In this document: piece after piece, positions 29,701 to 37,721 of the stretch
Layout of the letters: the number at the start of each line of letters is the position of its first letter
How positions within the stretch are numbered: position 1 is the first letter of the stretch
Origin: Bacillus sp. CECT 9360
Lineage (GTDB): Bacteria > Bacillota > Bacilli > Bacillales > DSM-1321
Assembly (NCBI RefSeq): GCF_918741275.1
Contig: NZ_CAKKNA010000001.1
Location: 310,001-374,000, forward strand
Direction of reading: 5' to 3'
DNA length: 64,000 bases
Program-made: the position numbers and the translations under genes
Notes under the pieces: generated by a model
Database searches by the model: none
Told to the model about the DNA's origin: nothing
Seen by the model: the letters and a program-made list of their open reading frames with translations, nothing else

Positions 29701-31048
29701 CGCAGTAGATAAAGGCAATAATGAATCAACAATAACAGAAATAGAAAAAGCGGCGATTCCACATGTTAAACTCACAAACGGCAACTATGATATCGAAAAC
29801 GTCTCCACCCTTATTAACGGAACAATAGATTTGTCCCAACAACAAAACATAAATGGAGAAATCTTTATCGATGGAGAAACTGATAGCGGCTTGGCGGAAG
29901 GCCTTATTGCACAGCTTCATGTTAAAGCACCAGGGGAAACAGATTGGTCCGCTTATCCTGCGCAATATACAGACCAAAAGGCGAAGTATAATGTTTTTAC
30001 ATCAGGTTTCTTGCCGTTAACAGCCGGCGATTATCAATATAAATATATGTTTTCAACTGATCTTGGACGGAACTGGGCAGTAAGCGAAACAAAGACCGTT
30101 ACTTATTCAAAAGGTGAGGACACAAGCCCGCCTGCAGAAAGTGTAACGCTTAAAGAGCCTCCTCAGGAATCCGGCCAGGTCAACCTATCCTGGAAGATGC
30201 AAGAAGCAACCGATCCGTACATGATTGCGATTGTTCGCGATGGGAAAATTATTGAAAGGTTGTTTAACACTACCCAATCAAGCTACAAAGATATGAATGT
30301 CACAAATGGACAGACATACGTTTATGAAGTGCTCGTTTATGATCAATTTGGTAATTACGTTACTTCCGATAAGGTGAGTATTATGCCTGATTTGGTAACG
30401 GTTGAAGTAACATTCAAGGTACATGCACCAGACTATACACCTCAGGATACAAAGATTACCATACCAGGCAGCAAAAACGGTTGGAATACCGGAGCCTGGG
30501 AAATGACAAGAAATGGTGCGGTCACCAATGATTTTGAATATACGATCGAGGCGCAGGAAGGTGAAGTGCTAACCTACAAATATGTAAAAGACGGCTCCTG
30601 GGATAAAGAAGGGCTGGCTGACCATACACCAGGCAATCCGAATGATGACGATATCAGCTATTACGGGTATGGTGCACAGGGTACCGATATGAGTATCGTC
30701 GTATCTAATCAGGGCGGCAATAAAATGGTCATTCAGGATAACATCCAGCGCTGGATTGATCAGCCTGTGATGATAACCTCACACAATGACGGGCAAACCG
30801 TTACAACAGATACGATTTTATTAAAAGGAAATGCGATTAAAGAAGGAGTACTAACCATTAACGGAGAGAGTGTCAAGGTTCATGACGATATGTCCTTCAC
30901 ACATGCCGTAACATTGAAAAATGGCAATAATGAACTAAACATTCATATCGAACCTTCCGAAGAAAATAAAGCAACGATTTTCAAAAATGACGGCGGTGCC
31001 ATTAGCAAAAATACAAAGGATATAAAGCTGTCGATTATTAAGAAATAA
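26702..31048 (+). CDS. Secreted multidomain amylopullulanase (GH13)
   Basis: A 1448-residue exported alpha-glucan hydrolase. A signal peptide covers about residues 1-36. Two similar pullulanase-type modules follow (each with VGDxQ and a WDP/WSP motif, about 40-137 and 138-235), then a CBM34-like domain (about 240-370) and the GH13 barrel (about 380-760) with VVYQIFPDRFFNG, DGVFNHVG, nucleophile Asp651 in GWRLDVANE, Glu681 in ILGEIWDD and Asp746 in MGSHDTPR. The C-terminal half has two fibronectin III-like domains, a starch-binding-like domain with a WNTGAWEM motif (about 1220-1330) and a final Ig-like domain. There is no SLH domain or LPxTG anchor. GGGATGGGAG precedes the ATG. It would degrade starch and pullulan outside the cell. 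Confidence 0.9.
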   Translation: MRVKKGVVIIFIISLFLQTLTNNSLNSHSSTLKVNAEEKTVTLVGDLQSELSAVKDWDPADPGTQMVKEENGRYKLSGTMPAGTYEYKIAINGSWDENYGADGERNGANYKLTIEKETNLTFIYDDTTHIVTVLMPLPKDELPRIVGDIQPYINAGPEWSPEESTAFLSDDDNDNIYTYRVEVPKGKHEFKIVLGNSWEKPTYPQENFTLNILKNTEITFFYNHGTKAVSTDYDAGLPDGSVQGDKLYHNTWEKLYRYPFGAVKTGDKVKLRLRAKKGDLSAAKVQLKNYNTGNTKSIDMDYSGWANLDDSDVEFWEANVTPDEKGVYGYKFIARDGDHMKEYGEDPQEGNTGTAVDSNAGLFQMTVYDPQYKTPDWMKEAVVYQIFPDRFFNGNKKNDKAKNTSRGPEPIEQQDWNELPDNPRLIDREGYDGDGIWSNDFYGGDIAGIQKKLDYIESLGVNTLYLNPINHAASNHKYDATDYKAMDPMFGSPEEFNEFTKELKKRGMHLILDGVFNHVGDDSIYFDRYGKYKTVGAYEYWSRVYDLVNKGTSEKDAKLQVEEDLKNQGQQFSPYGFHTWFNIENEKVNGVYKYQAWWGYDSLPEIKSIPGKAVDYNSELNNRPFADYIMYEDDSAAKSWLKRGASGWRLDVANEVDPEFWREFRKELKKGKKIDPLILGEIWDDASEYFLGDLYDSVMNYRFRGAMIDYLKNGNAQGASDALNAVQEDYPAESFQALMNLMGSHDTPRATFILGNGTDSYERAEHDSKYDHILGIKRLKLAAILQMGYPGAPTIYYGDEAGATGSKDPDDRRTYPWGKENQALIKHYQSVGKIRKQHSDLFAYGDLKTLYSKDDVMVYARTDKKNAAIIATNRGNNDQMIELDTKDLLVNDVNFEDQLNKKYKVKTENGKLKITVPAMSGRMLVSQKGQNLKRPSAVKQLSAQEGTHTVKLQWKGDAKSYNVYQTTISGALYKQVATTTKNNVTIDGLDNGRKYYFAVTAVDKGNNESTITEIEKAAIPHVKLTNGNYDIENVSTLINGTIDLSQQQNINGEIFIDGETDSGLAEGLIAQLHVKAPGETDWSAYPAQYTDQKAKYNVFTSGFLPLTAGDYQYKYMFSTDLGRNWAVSETKTVTYSKGEDTSPPAESVTLKEPPQESGQVNLSWKMQEATDPYMIAIVRDGKIIERLFNTTQSSYKDMNVTNGQTYVYEVLVYDQFGNYVTSDKVSIMPDLVTVEVTFKVHAPDYTPQDTKITIPGSKNGWNTGAWEMTRNGAVTNDFEYTIEAQEGEVLTYKYVKDGSWDKEGLADHTPGNPNDDDISYYGYGAQGTDMSIVVSNQGGNKMVIQDNIQRWIDQPVMITSHNDGQTVTTDTILLKGNAIKEGVLTINGESVKVHDDMSFTHAVTLKNGNNELNIHIEPSEENKATIFKNDGGAISKNTKDIKLSIIKK

Positions 31049-31078
31049 GCAAATTAGTTAGCTATTAATGGACGAAGA

Positions 31079-31130
31079 AAAACACCTGTATTGGTTCGTT
31101 AAAACCGACGAATTCATTGCAGGTGTTTTC
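31079..31130. terminator. Bidirectional terminator between convergent genes
   Basis: AAAACACCTG pairs with CAGGTGTTTT around a 30-base interior that has its own weak pairing; T-tract on the forward side and A-tract (T on the reverse) on the other. It ends the amylopullulanase gene and the reverse-strand UDG-like gene. Confidence 0.7.
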
Positions 31131-31131
31131 T

Positions 31132-31893
31132 TTATGGAAGAGATACAGTTTGCGCACATTTATCAATGATTGATTTCATAGAGCCTAATTGGTTTGAAAA
31201 TTGCTTTTTCCGATGACCATTTGCACCGGAAGGGTGGGGAAAACCAAACAGGCAAGTTAGCCCTGAGAGCTTTCTATCATCAATTAGCGTACGGATAACT
31301 TGTTCAACCGATTTTCCTAATGGAATGATGAGCGGACTGTGATGAAGCTCTTCGATTTCTTTTGGAAAAACCTCATAGGCATAATGGCGCAAGAGTGAGG
31401 ATTGGTCTACTTTAGGCTGGTGGCCGGTATAATTTTTATGATGATAAAAGACCGGATATTTTATAATCGATGTAGTATGCAATAGATCCCTTTTTTCATG
31501 AAACAATGCTTCAGCGTTTTCAAGCTGTAACGCTCTTGCCACTCCGCATTCAGTTAACATGGAAATTAAGTGGGTTCTCATCGCACCCGAAAAGCTTGCC
31601 GCTGTTTTCGCTTCTTTAAATAGCGTTTCCGGAGACTTTCCTCGGCGCATACTTCTAACAGCCTGCTCAAAGGCCGTTTTCATTTGTGTCCATCCTGGTG
31701 TGATTCCGACTATTACGATCCGGGCCTCCCGGTTCACATACTCATTATGGGGCGAGAAATACATCGTCAAATCCCCGTGCTGTTCGATTAAAAATTGTTT
31801 TGACAGCAATTGTTGCTTAGTTAGGTTTGTATTGTAAGGCAACCCGGCGATTGATGCTAAAAAATCTTCTATCCGTAAGTCTTGGTCTGACAT
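31132..31893 (-). CDS. Uracil-DNA glycosylase superfamily protein, atypical
   Basis: A 253-residue protein with the outline of the UDG fold. The first-strand motif reads IVIVGITPGWTQMK (compare GxxPGxxE/D in family 4) and the C-terminal motif is FGFPHPSGANGH, matching the H-P-S segment of motif B. It lacks the Cys ligands of 4Fe-4S families and is not a classical Ung. GGGAGG lies before the ATG. Whether it removes uracil cannot be told. Its only neighbours are convergent amylopullulanase and the upstream YpbS gene. Confidence 0.7.
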   Translation of the reverse strand: MSDQDLRIEDFLASIAGLPYNTNLTKQQLLSKQFLIEQHGDLTMYFSPHNEYVNREARIVIVGITPGWTQMKTAFEQAVRSMRRGKSPETLFKEAKTAASFSGAMRTHLISMLTECGVARALQLENAEALFHEKRDLLHTTSIIKYPVFYHHKNYTGHQPKVDQSSLLRHYAYEVFPKEIEELHHSPLIIPLGKSVEQVIRTLIDDRKLSGLTCLFGFPHPSGANGHRKKQFSNQLGSMKSIIDKCAQTVSLP

Positions 31894-31970
31894 AGCTTTG
31901 GCCTCCCAGCCAGTTATACAAAATTAAGAAAAGCTGTGATCTAAAATGCTTCACAGCTTCCATTACATAT

Positions 31971-32225
31971 TTATAATGTCTTTACATAGTCCTCGATCAT
32001 TTCAGCTGTTACATTTTTACGATCGGGGATAACCCTTAATCTTGGCAGACGGTTGATCATGTCCGTCACTTTATTTATCTTTTCGATCGTAAACGGACGG
32101 CTTTGTTTACACAAGGACACTGCTTCCTCGATATAGGATTCACGTTCCTGATCTAAAGCCGAAAATTGATTGTAAATCTCATTCTGTTTCTTCGCATGCA
32201 TGGCAAGGTCTTTATGTACGCTCAT
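31971..32225 (-). CDS. DUF2533 family protein (YpbS-like)
   Basis: An 84-residue, mostly helical protein beginning MSVHKDLAMHAKKQNE, matching the small Bacillaceae family of B. subtilis YpbS. AGGAGTGA is six bases ahead of ATG 32225; the open frame extends 13 codons upstream without a site. Function unknown. Confidence 0.8.
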   Translation of the reverse strand: MSVHKDLAMHAKKQNEIYNQFSALDQERESYIEEAVSLCKQSRPFTIEKINKVTDMINRLPRLRVIPDRKNVTAEMIEDYVKTL

Positions 32226-32378
32226 TTTGTCACTCCTAAATTTAAAGCAAATCTTATTAAACATCTTACCAGTTTATCTTCACTTCGTTAAGAGGAAAAG
32301 CCTGTGCATGATACATAACTTCAATAATTGAGGTAGAATAATACTAGAATAAATTTAAATGAAAAGTTGTGATAAACC

Positions 32379-33134
32379 GTGTGTTTAATCCTATTTGCTT
32401 ATAAAACACATCCAACGTATAAGCTAATCGTTGCCGCCAATCGGGATGAATTTTACGGGCGACCGACAGCTCCGGCCCATTTCTGGGAGGATCAGCCCCA
32501 TATACTCGCAGGCCGGGATTTAGAAAAAATGGGGACATGGATGGGAGTGACAGCAGCCGGGCAGTTTGCGGCGCTAACGAATTATCGGGATCCAAAGGAG
32601 ATAACAGAAGGAAAACGTTCACGCGGAGAGTTGGTGGCAGATTACCTGAAAGGAACTATGCAACCTTCAGATTATATGCAAAAAATAGCAGCGCATCGAG
32701 AGGTGTACCCAGGCTACAACATGTTAGCCGGGGATGCTAATGAGCTTTATCACTATTCAAATGTTGAGAATACACTTCATAAGTTAGAGCCAGGAATTTA
32801 TGGGGTTAGCAATCATTTATTAAATACGGACTGGCCAAAGGTAAAGCTTGGTAAAGAAGGCTTAACCACAATCATTAACCAAAATGGCGAGACCATGGAT
32901 GAGCAGCTTTTTGCACTTCTCCAACAGAATGATCCAGCGCCGAACGAAATTCTCCCAAACACAGGAATTTCCATGGATTGGGAGAGGATTCTCTCACCCT
33001 TGTTCATCAAAAGTGAAGACTATGGCACGCGCAGCTCAACTGTTTTGATGATGACTGACGAAGAAATCTTCTATAAGGAACGAGTCTTTAGGAAACATGA
33101 GATGAACGACAAGGAATTTATCATGAAGTTATAA
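32379..33134 (+). CDS. NRDE family protein (TANGO2-like)
   Basis: A 251-residue protein of the NRDE family, with the N-terminal MCLILFAY, the name-giving VAANRDEFYGRPT, GRDLEKMGTWMGV and FAALTNYRDP. The Cys at position 2 after GTG initiation fits an Ntn-hydrolase-type N-terminal nucleophile, since removal of Met would expose it. The start is GTG 32379 with only a weak ribosome site. The activity of bacterial NRDE proteins is not established. A terminator follows. Confidence 0.85.
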   Translation: MCLILFAYKTHPTYKLIVAANRDEFYGRPTAPAHFWEDQPHILAGRDLEKMGTWMGVTAAGQFAALTNYRDPKEITEGKRSRGELVADYLKGTMQPSDYMQKIAAHREVYPGYNMLAGDANELYHYSNVENTLHKLEPGIYGVSNHLLNTDWPKVKLGKEGLTTIINQNGETMDEQLFALLQQNDPAPNEILPNTGISMDWERILSPLFIKSEDYGTRSSTVLMMTDEEIFYKERVFRKHEMNDKEFIMKL

Positions 33135-33148
33135 CATGAGAAAGAGTG

Positions 33149-33176
33149 AACATATGCGATCTGCATATGTTTTTTT
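33149..33176 (+). terminator. Intrinsic terminator
   Basis: ACATATGC/GCATATGT with a five-base loop and T7; it slightly overlaps the 3' end of the reverse-strand gene. Confidence 0.85.
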
Positions 33177-33417
33177 AATGAATGCGATTGGTAGTTACTC
33201 CAGGCAGTTGATATATCTCGTTCTCGGGAGGCTCCTGCATTTTCATTCTTAACAAACGCCCTGTATCCACCAATTCCTCTAAGCCTTCTTCAATTTCGCT
33301 TGGTCGAACTCCAAAAATATCAGCGATCTTCACTGTTGAAATAGACATATATTTAGGCGACTTTGTTGAAGACATAATCATCGTTGTTATTCTTTGAAAC
33401 AATGCTTCTTTATCCAA
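33175..33417 (-). CDS. Small winged-helix-like protein
   Basis: An 80-residue protein whose middle reads as a helix-turn-helix (STVKIADIFGVRPSEIEEGL), followed by a short winged segment (GRLLRMKM). It may bind DNA or be a small adaptor. I place the start at TTG 33417, eight bases after AAGGGAG; the ATG six codons upstream lacks a site. It diverges from the formate dehydrogenase gene, so it could regulate it, but this is only positional. Confidence 0.6.
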   Translation of the reverse strand: MDKEALFQRITTMIMSSTKSPKYMSISTVKIADIFGVRPSEIEEGLEELVDTGRLLRMKMQEPPENEIYQLPGVTTNRIH

Positions 33418-33637
33418 CTTTCCAGCTCCCTTCATTTTTCAACCATTTACTTTCAATTCTCCACTGATTAAGTATTTCTATGTCTAATAATTTCTCTCTT
33501 AAAAGTAAAAGTTATACCTATGTGTAAATAGGGAAGTATTTTCCGGACTTTTATTAATATTGTTTTTATTGGCAATGCTAGAAAGATAGCGGGAAATTAC
33601 CTTTCGTACCTTATATGTAAAAGGAGGCAGCACAGTA

Positions 33638-36607
33638 ATGTTTTCGATTGAAATCAACGGAAAAAAATATCAGGCAGAGCATGGCCAGACCATTCTCGAT
33701 GTAGCCAAATCGGAGGATTTGTTCGTCCCAAGTATTTGTTACCACCCCGATCTCGGTACGATCCAAACCTGTGATACTTGCTTTGTCAATGCGAATGGTC
33801 AGATGGTGCGTGCCTGTGCCACAAAGGTTGAGGAAGGGATGATGGTTGACATTGCTTCCCAGACTGTAAAGGACGCACAATACGAAGCGATGTCGCGCAT
33901 TCTGAAAAACCATGAGCTGTACTGTACGGTCTGTGATAACAATAATGGAGATTGTAAGGTCCATAATACTGTGGAATACATGGAACTTGAACATCAGGCC
34001 TATCCATTTGAAGCAAAGCCCTATCCGCCAGATAATTCCCACCCTTTTTACCGTTACGAGCCGGACCAGTGCATCCTTTGTGGCAGATGTGTCGAAGCAT
34101 GCCAGGATTTGCAGGTGAATGAAACGCTTACGATTGACTGGAATCGAGAGGCGCCGCGGGTTATTTGGGATAATGACGTTCCGATTGATGAGTCATCCTG
34201 TGTTTCTTGCGGACATTGTGTGAATGTATGCCCATGCAATGCATTAATGGAAAAATCGATGCTTGGCGAAGCGGGCTTTTTAACAGGCATTCCTCCAAAA
34301 ATACTCGCTCCGATGATCGATTTAACGAAAGAAGTGGAACCTGGTTACAAGGAAATTTTCGCCATCTCAGAGGTAGAGGCCTCCATGAGAAAGGCAAAAA
34401 TCAAACGCACCAAAACGGTTTGTACCTACTGCGGGGTCGGTTGCAGCTTTGAAGTGTGGACCAAAGACCGCGATATCCTGAGAATACAGCCAACACATGA
34501 AGCTCCGGTCAATGGGATTTCCACCTGTGTAAAAGGAAAATGGGGCTGGGATTTTGTGAACAGCGAGGAGCGGTTGACGAAGCCGTTAATTCGTCAGGGT
34601 GATGAATTTGTCGAAGCGACCTGGGACGAAGCGCTTGATTTAATTGCAAGCAAGCTTGGCAAAGTTAAAGAAGAACACGGGCCGCAGTCCATCGGCTACA
34701 TTGCCTCGTCCAAGTGCTCTAATGAAGAGAACTTTTTATTCCAGAAGTTCGCCAGAAGCATTATGGAATCAAACAATGTAGACAATTGCTCCCGGTATTG
34801 CCAATCCCCTGCTACAGCAGCGCTTTTAAGAACGGTTGGGCTCGGAGGAGATTCAGGGACGATGGAGGATATTATGGCAGCAGACCTCGTGATTGTTGTC
34901 GGCGCAAATCCTGCGGAGTCTCATCCCGTCTTGGCCACCCGTGTAAAGAGGGCCCATAAATTACATGGTCAAAAGCTTATTGTTGCGGACATTAGGGAGC
35001 ATGAACTGGCCCAGCGTGCGGATGTACTGATTCATCCGAAACCAAGCACCGACCTTATTTGGCTCAATGCGCTTACAAAGTATATTCTTGACCAGGGCTG
35101 GCATGATCAGCAGTTTATTGAGAGCCGCGTCAACGGGTTTGTGGAATTCTCCAAAAGCCTTGAAAAGTTCACCCTCGAATATGCTGAGGAGAAAACTGGG
35201 CTCACGAGCGATGAATTAATTACGATCGCAACGATGATTCATGATTCAAAGGGTACGTGCATTTTGTGGGCAATGGGGGTTACCCAGCATACAGGGGCAA
35301 CAGATACGAGCACTGCCATCTCCAACCTTTTGCTGATTACCGGAAATTATGGCCGCACAGGCACCGGCGCCTATCCATTAAGGGGCCACAATAATGTCCA
35401 GGGTGCCTGTGATTTCGGGACAATGCCTGCCTGGTTCCCCGGTTATGAAGCCGTACAGGATCCGCGCGTGCGGGAGCGCTATGAAAAAGCTTGGGGCGTA
35501 TCCCTTCCAGAAGAACCGGGCTATAACAACCATCAGATGGTCGAAGGCATTCATAAAGGAAATATAAAAGCGATGTACTTATTCGGCGAAGAAATGGCAA
35601 TCGTAGATTCCAATATCAATCATGTTCATGCTGCATTCGAAATGCTTGATTTCTTTGTGGTCCAGGACATTTTCTTCAGCAGGACCGCCCAGTTTGCCGA
35701 CGTGGTATTGCCCGCGGCGCCAAGCCTTGAAAAAGATGGAACATTCGTAAACACTGAACGCAGGATCCAACGATTCCATAAAGTGTTTGAACCGCTGGGT
35801 GATTCAAAACCAGATTGGGAAATCTTTCAGCTGGTGGCCAATCGCCTTGGAGCGAACTGGAATTATCAGCATCCTTCTGAAATTATGGATGAAGCGGCGA
35901 GCCTTGCCCCGCTTTTTGCCGGTGTCAGCTATGATCGTTTGGACGGCTGGAACAGTCTGGTCTGGCCGGTTGAACCAGATGGTCAGGATACACCTCTGCT
36001 TTATACGGAAAAATTCGCTTTTGCAGATGGCAAAGCAAAGCTGATCCCGGTCGACTGGACCCCTCCGGTAGAAGTCGGAGAAGAATATGACTTGCATTTG
36101 AACAATGGACGCCTGCTTGAGCATTTCCATGAAGGAAATATGACATACAAATCAGAAGGGCTTACCCATAAGGTGCCTAATCCGTGGCTCGAGGTTTCAT
36201 TACAACTAGCGAAAGAACGGAATCTCGAAGACGGGGCGCTCGTCGGGTTGACGTCCCCATATGGTTACGTCGAGGTTCGCGTGCTTGTGACAGACCGGGT
36301 CAAAGGCAATGAGCTTTACCTCCCAATGAATTCGAGAAGGGATATTGAGGCTGTAAACAGCCTGACAAGCAGCTACCACGATCTGATCACCCATACACCG
36401 AGCTATAAAGAGATGAGTGTGAAGCTGGAAGTGATTGAAAGTGAAGGGGAACGGCCGCTTCCAAAGGAGAATCACCGCTTTGGAAACCGGATTCCGCAAA
36501 TCAGTGTCAGGGTCGAAGAAAAATGGAAACGGGAAGATTTTAAACAGATCGATGAACTGTTTGAGATAAGGGGGGATGAGTATGGCGAAAGCGATCAGGC
36601 AAATTAA
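33638..36607 (+). CDS. Formate dehydrogenase catalytic subunit, ForC/YjgC type
   Basis: A 989-residue molybdopterin oxidoreductase with an N-terminal 2Fe-2S ferredoxin-like domain (SICYHPDLG, TCDTCFV), a His/Cys cluster region, two 4Fe-4S motifs (CILCGRCVEAC, CVSCGHCVNVCPC), the MopB 4Fe-4S (CTYCGVGCSF) and bis-MGD domains. Cys388 in SRYCQSP occupies the selenocysteine/cysteine position of the Mo ligand, with Gln389 where E. coli FdhF has His. This is the layout of the noncanonical menaquinone-linked ForCE complexes of Bacillus. AAAGGAGG precedes the ATG. It overlaps the DUF1641 gene by 26 bp. Confidence 0.9.
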   Translation: MFSIEINGKKYQAEHGQTILDVAKSEDLFVPSICYHPDLGTIQTCDTCFVNANGQMVRACATKVEEGMMVDIASQTVKDAQYEAMSRILKNHELYCTVCDNNNGDCKVHNTVEYMELEHQAYPFEAKPYPPDNSHPFYRYEPDQCILCGRCVEACQDLQVNETLTIDWNREAPRVIWDNDVPIDESSCVSCGHCVNVCPCNALMEKSMLGEAGFLTGIPPKILAPMIDLTKEVEPGYKEIFAISEVEASMRKAKIKRTKTVCTYCGVGCSFEVWTKDRDILRIQPTHEAPVNGISTCVKGKWGWDFVNSEERLTKPLIRQGDEFVEATWDEALDLIASKLGKVKEEHGPQSIGYIASSKCSNEENFLFQKFARSIMESNNVDNCSRYCQSPATAALLRTVGLGGDSGTMEDIMAADLVIVVGANPAESHPVLATRVKRAHKLHGQKLIVADIREHELAQRADVLIHPKPSTDLIWLNALTKYILDQGWHDQQFIESRVNGFVEFSKSLEKFTLEYAEEKTGLTSDELITIATMIHDSKGTCILWAMGVTQHTGATDTSTAISNLLLITGNYGRTGTGAYPLRGHNNVQGACDFGTMPAWFPGYEAVQDPRVRERYEKAWGVSLPEEPGYNNHQMVEGIHKGNIKAMYLFGEEMAIVDSNINHVHAAFEMLDFFVVQDIFFSRTAQFADVVLPAAPSLEKDGTFVNTERRIQRFHKVFEPLGDSKPDWEIFQLVANRLGANWNYQHPSEIMDEAASLAPLFAGVSYDRLDGWNSLVWPVEPDGQDTPLLYTEKFAFADGKAKLIPVDWTPPVEVGEEYDLHLNNGRLLEHFHEGNMTYKSEGLTHKVPNPWLEVSLQLAKERNLEDGALVGLTSPYGYVEVRVLVTDRVKGNELYLPMNSRRDIEAVNSLTSSYHDLITHTPSYKEMSVKLEVIESEGERPLPKENHRFGNRIPQISVRVEEKWKREDFKQIDELFEIRGDEYGESDQAN

Positions 36608-37082
36608 TAAAGAAGTACCTAATCAACAGGAAGAACAGGCTGAAGCAGTAGCAGATATCTTAAAGGAATTAGCAGAAAACCGGGAAGCGATTATGAAGAG
36701 CCTTTCCATTTTAAAAGGGCTTAATGACATGAGAGTCCTGGAAACGGCCCATGCTCTTTTAGACCAACGCACCGAGGTTGCAGCAATTGCCATTCAACAA
36801 ATTAACCAGCCTGGCATGCACAATATCATTAAAAATGGAATGGGCGCTGTCGGGTTTCTCGGAACCCTTCAGCCCGACCAGCTGAATACGATTCTAGACG
36901 GACTCGGAAATGGTTTAAAACGTCTTTCCAAAACGGGGGAAAAAGGGAAGAAACAAACGATTTGGACAATGAGAAGGCGGCTGCGAAGTCCGGAAATCAG
37001 AGCTGCTATGACAACCATGGTTGATTTTCTCGAAGGAATGGGTGAAGTATTCTTAGAGAACAGAGAGAAACAGAAAGGATGA
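36582..37082 (+). CDS. DUF1641 protein, ForE/YjgD-type formate dehydrogenase partner
   Basis: A 166-residue helical protein of the DUF1641 family, containing LSILKGLNDMRVLE and GMGAVGFLGTLQPDQLN. In Bacillus this family is the small subunit of ForCE formate dehydrogenases and links the catalytic subunit to menaquinone. ATG 36582 is six bases from AAGGGGG; the ATG at 36576 touches the site. The gene overlaps forC and is directly followed by a small HMA-like gene, suggesting one operon. Confidence 0.88.
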   Translation: MAKAIRQINKEVPNQQEEQAEAVADILKELAENREAIMKSLSILKGLNDMRVLETAHALLDQRTEVAAIAIQQINQPGMHNIIKNGMGAVGFLGTLQPDQLNTILDGLGNGLKRLSKTGEKGKKQTIWTMRRRLRSPEIRAAMTTMVDFLEGMGEVFLENREKQKG

Positions 37083-37313
37083 ATGGTATTGGAAGAAGCG
37101 GTTGTTGTCGTTAAAAATATGCAACACCAGGATGACGCTGATAAAGTGCTGAATGCCCTGCTGGATGTGTGGGGGATTGGAAGGGCAGAAGTGGACCTTA
37201 AGCGTAATCAAGCAACCTTTACTTATGATAATCGAATGGCCTCGTTACAAGATTTTGAGCGTGCACTTCTTGATACAGGCTATGAAGTGGGCACCGGATC
37301 AAACGAACGATAA
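37083..37313 (+). CDS. Small HMA-like ferredoxin-fold protein lacking CxxC
   Basis: A 76-residue protein with the beta-alpha-beta pattern of heavy-metal-associated domains (VVVVKNMQHQDDADKVLNAL, then GRAEVDLKRNQATFTYD and FERALLDTGYEV). The metal-binding CxxC is absent, with MQHQDD in its place, so copper binding is unlikely. It starts at the base after the ForE stop, preceded by AGAAAGGA, and is therefore probably translated from the same mRNA. Role in the formate dehydrogenase complex is conceivable but unproven. Confidence 0.7.
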   Translation: MVLEEAVVVVKNMQHQDDADKVLNALLDVWGIGRAEVDLKRNQATFTYDNRMASLQDFERALLDTGYEVGTGSNER

Positions 37314-37392
37314 CCGATCTTGTTTAAGAGGTTTGCCAGCCGCTTTAAGATGATATTTTGAAGATAACTGATATGAAATGAGGTGTCTGCTA

Positions 37393-37518
37393 ATGAGAAA
37401 ATGTGAAGTATGCGGCAGGGAGGAAGACATGAATGGAACCGAGGAACTGGTGGGGATCTCTCATTTGCATATTTGTGAAACCTGCCAAACTGACAGGTAT
37501 TTAGAGCCATTAGAATAA
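37393..37518 (+). CDS. 41-residue zinc-ribbon protein
   Basis: Begins MRKCEVCGREED and has a second pair CETCQ, giving a CxxC...CxxC zinc ribbon. GAGGTG lies seven bases ahead of the ATG. It is on the same strand, 79 bp after the formate dehydrogenase operon. Function unknown; too short to be in ordinary ORF lists. Confidence 0.7.
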   Translation: MRKCEVCGREEDMNGTEELVGISHLHICETCQTDRYLEPLE

Positions 37519-37721
37519 GCTTAGGACTGAATTGTTGCAGGAGCCTACTTCTAATCACTAAAAACCGGCAGCACTGTTCGAAACTGAGTAAGTATTGAGG
37601 TGAGAAAGCATGCAGAAATGCATGCTTTTATGTTTGAAATAATTCGCTATATACTGGTAGTTCCCTTTTGCTACATATTTAGCGCATTCCACTGAAACTA
37701 GAGGAAGGAAGGGGGTGCAAG

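Noticed and set aside
34054-36146. Several antisense open frames inside the formate dehydrogenase gene
   Set aside because: Long GC-rich genes give open shadow frames; none has a plausible start site or family motif.
37083-37313. CopZ-like copper chaperone
   Set aside because: The fold pattern fits, but the CxxC metal site is absent, so this function is not supported.
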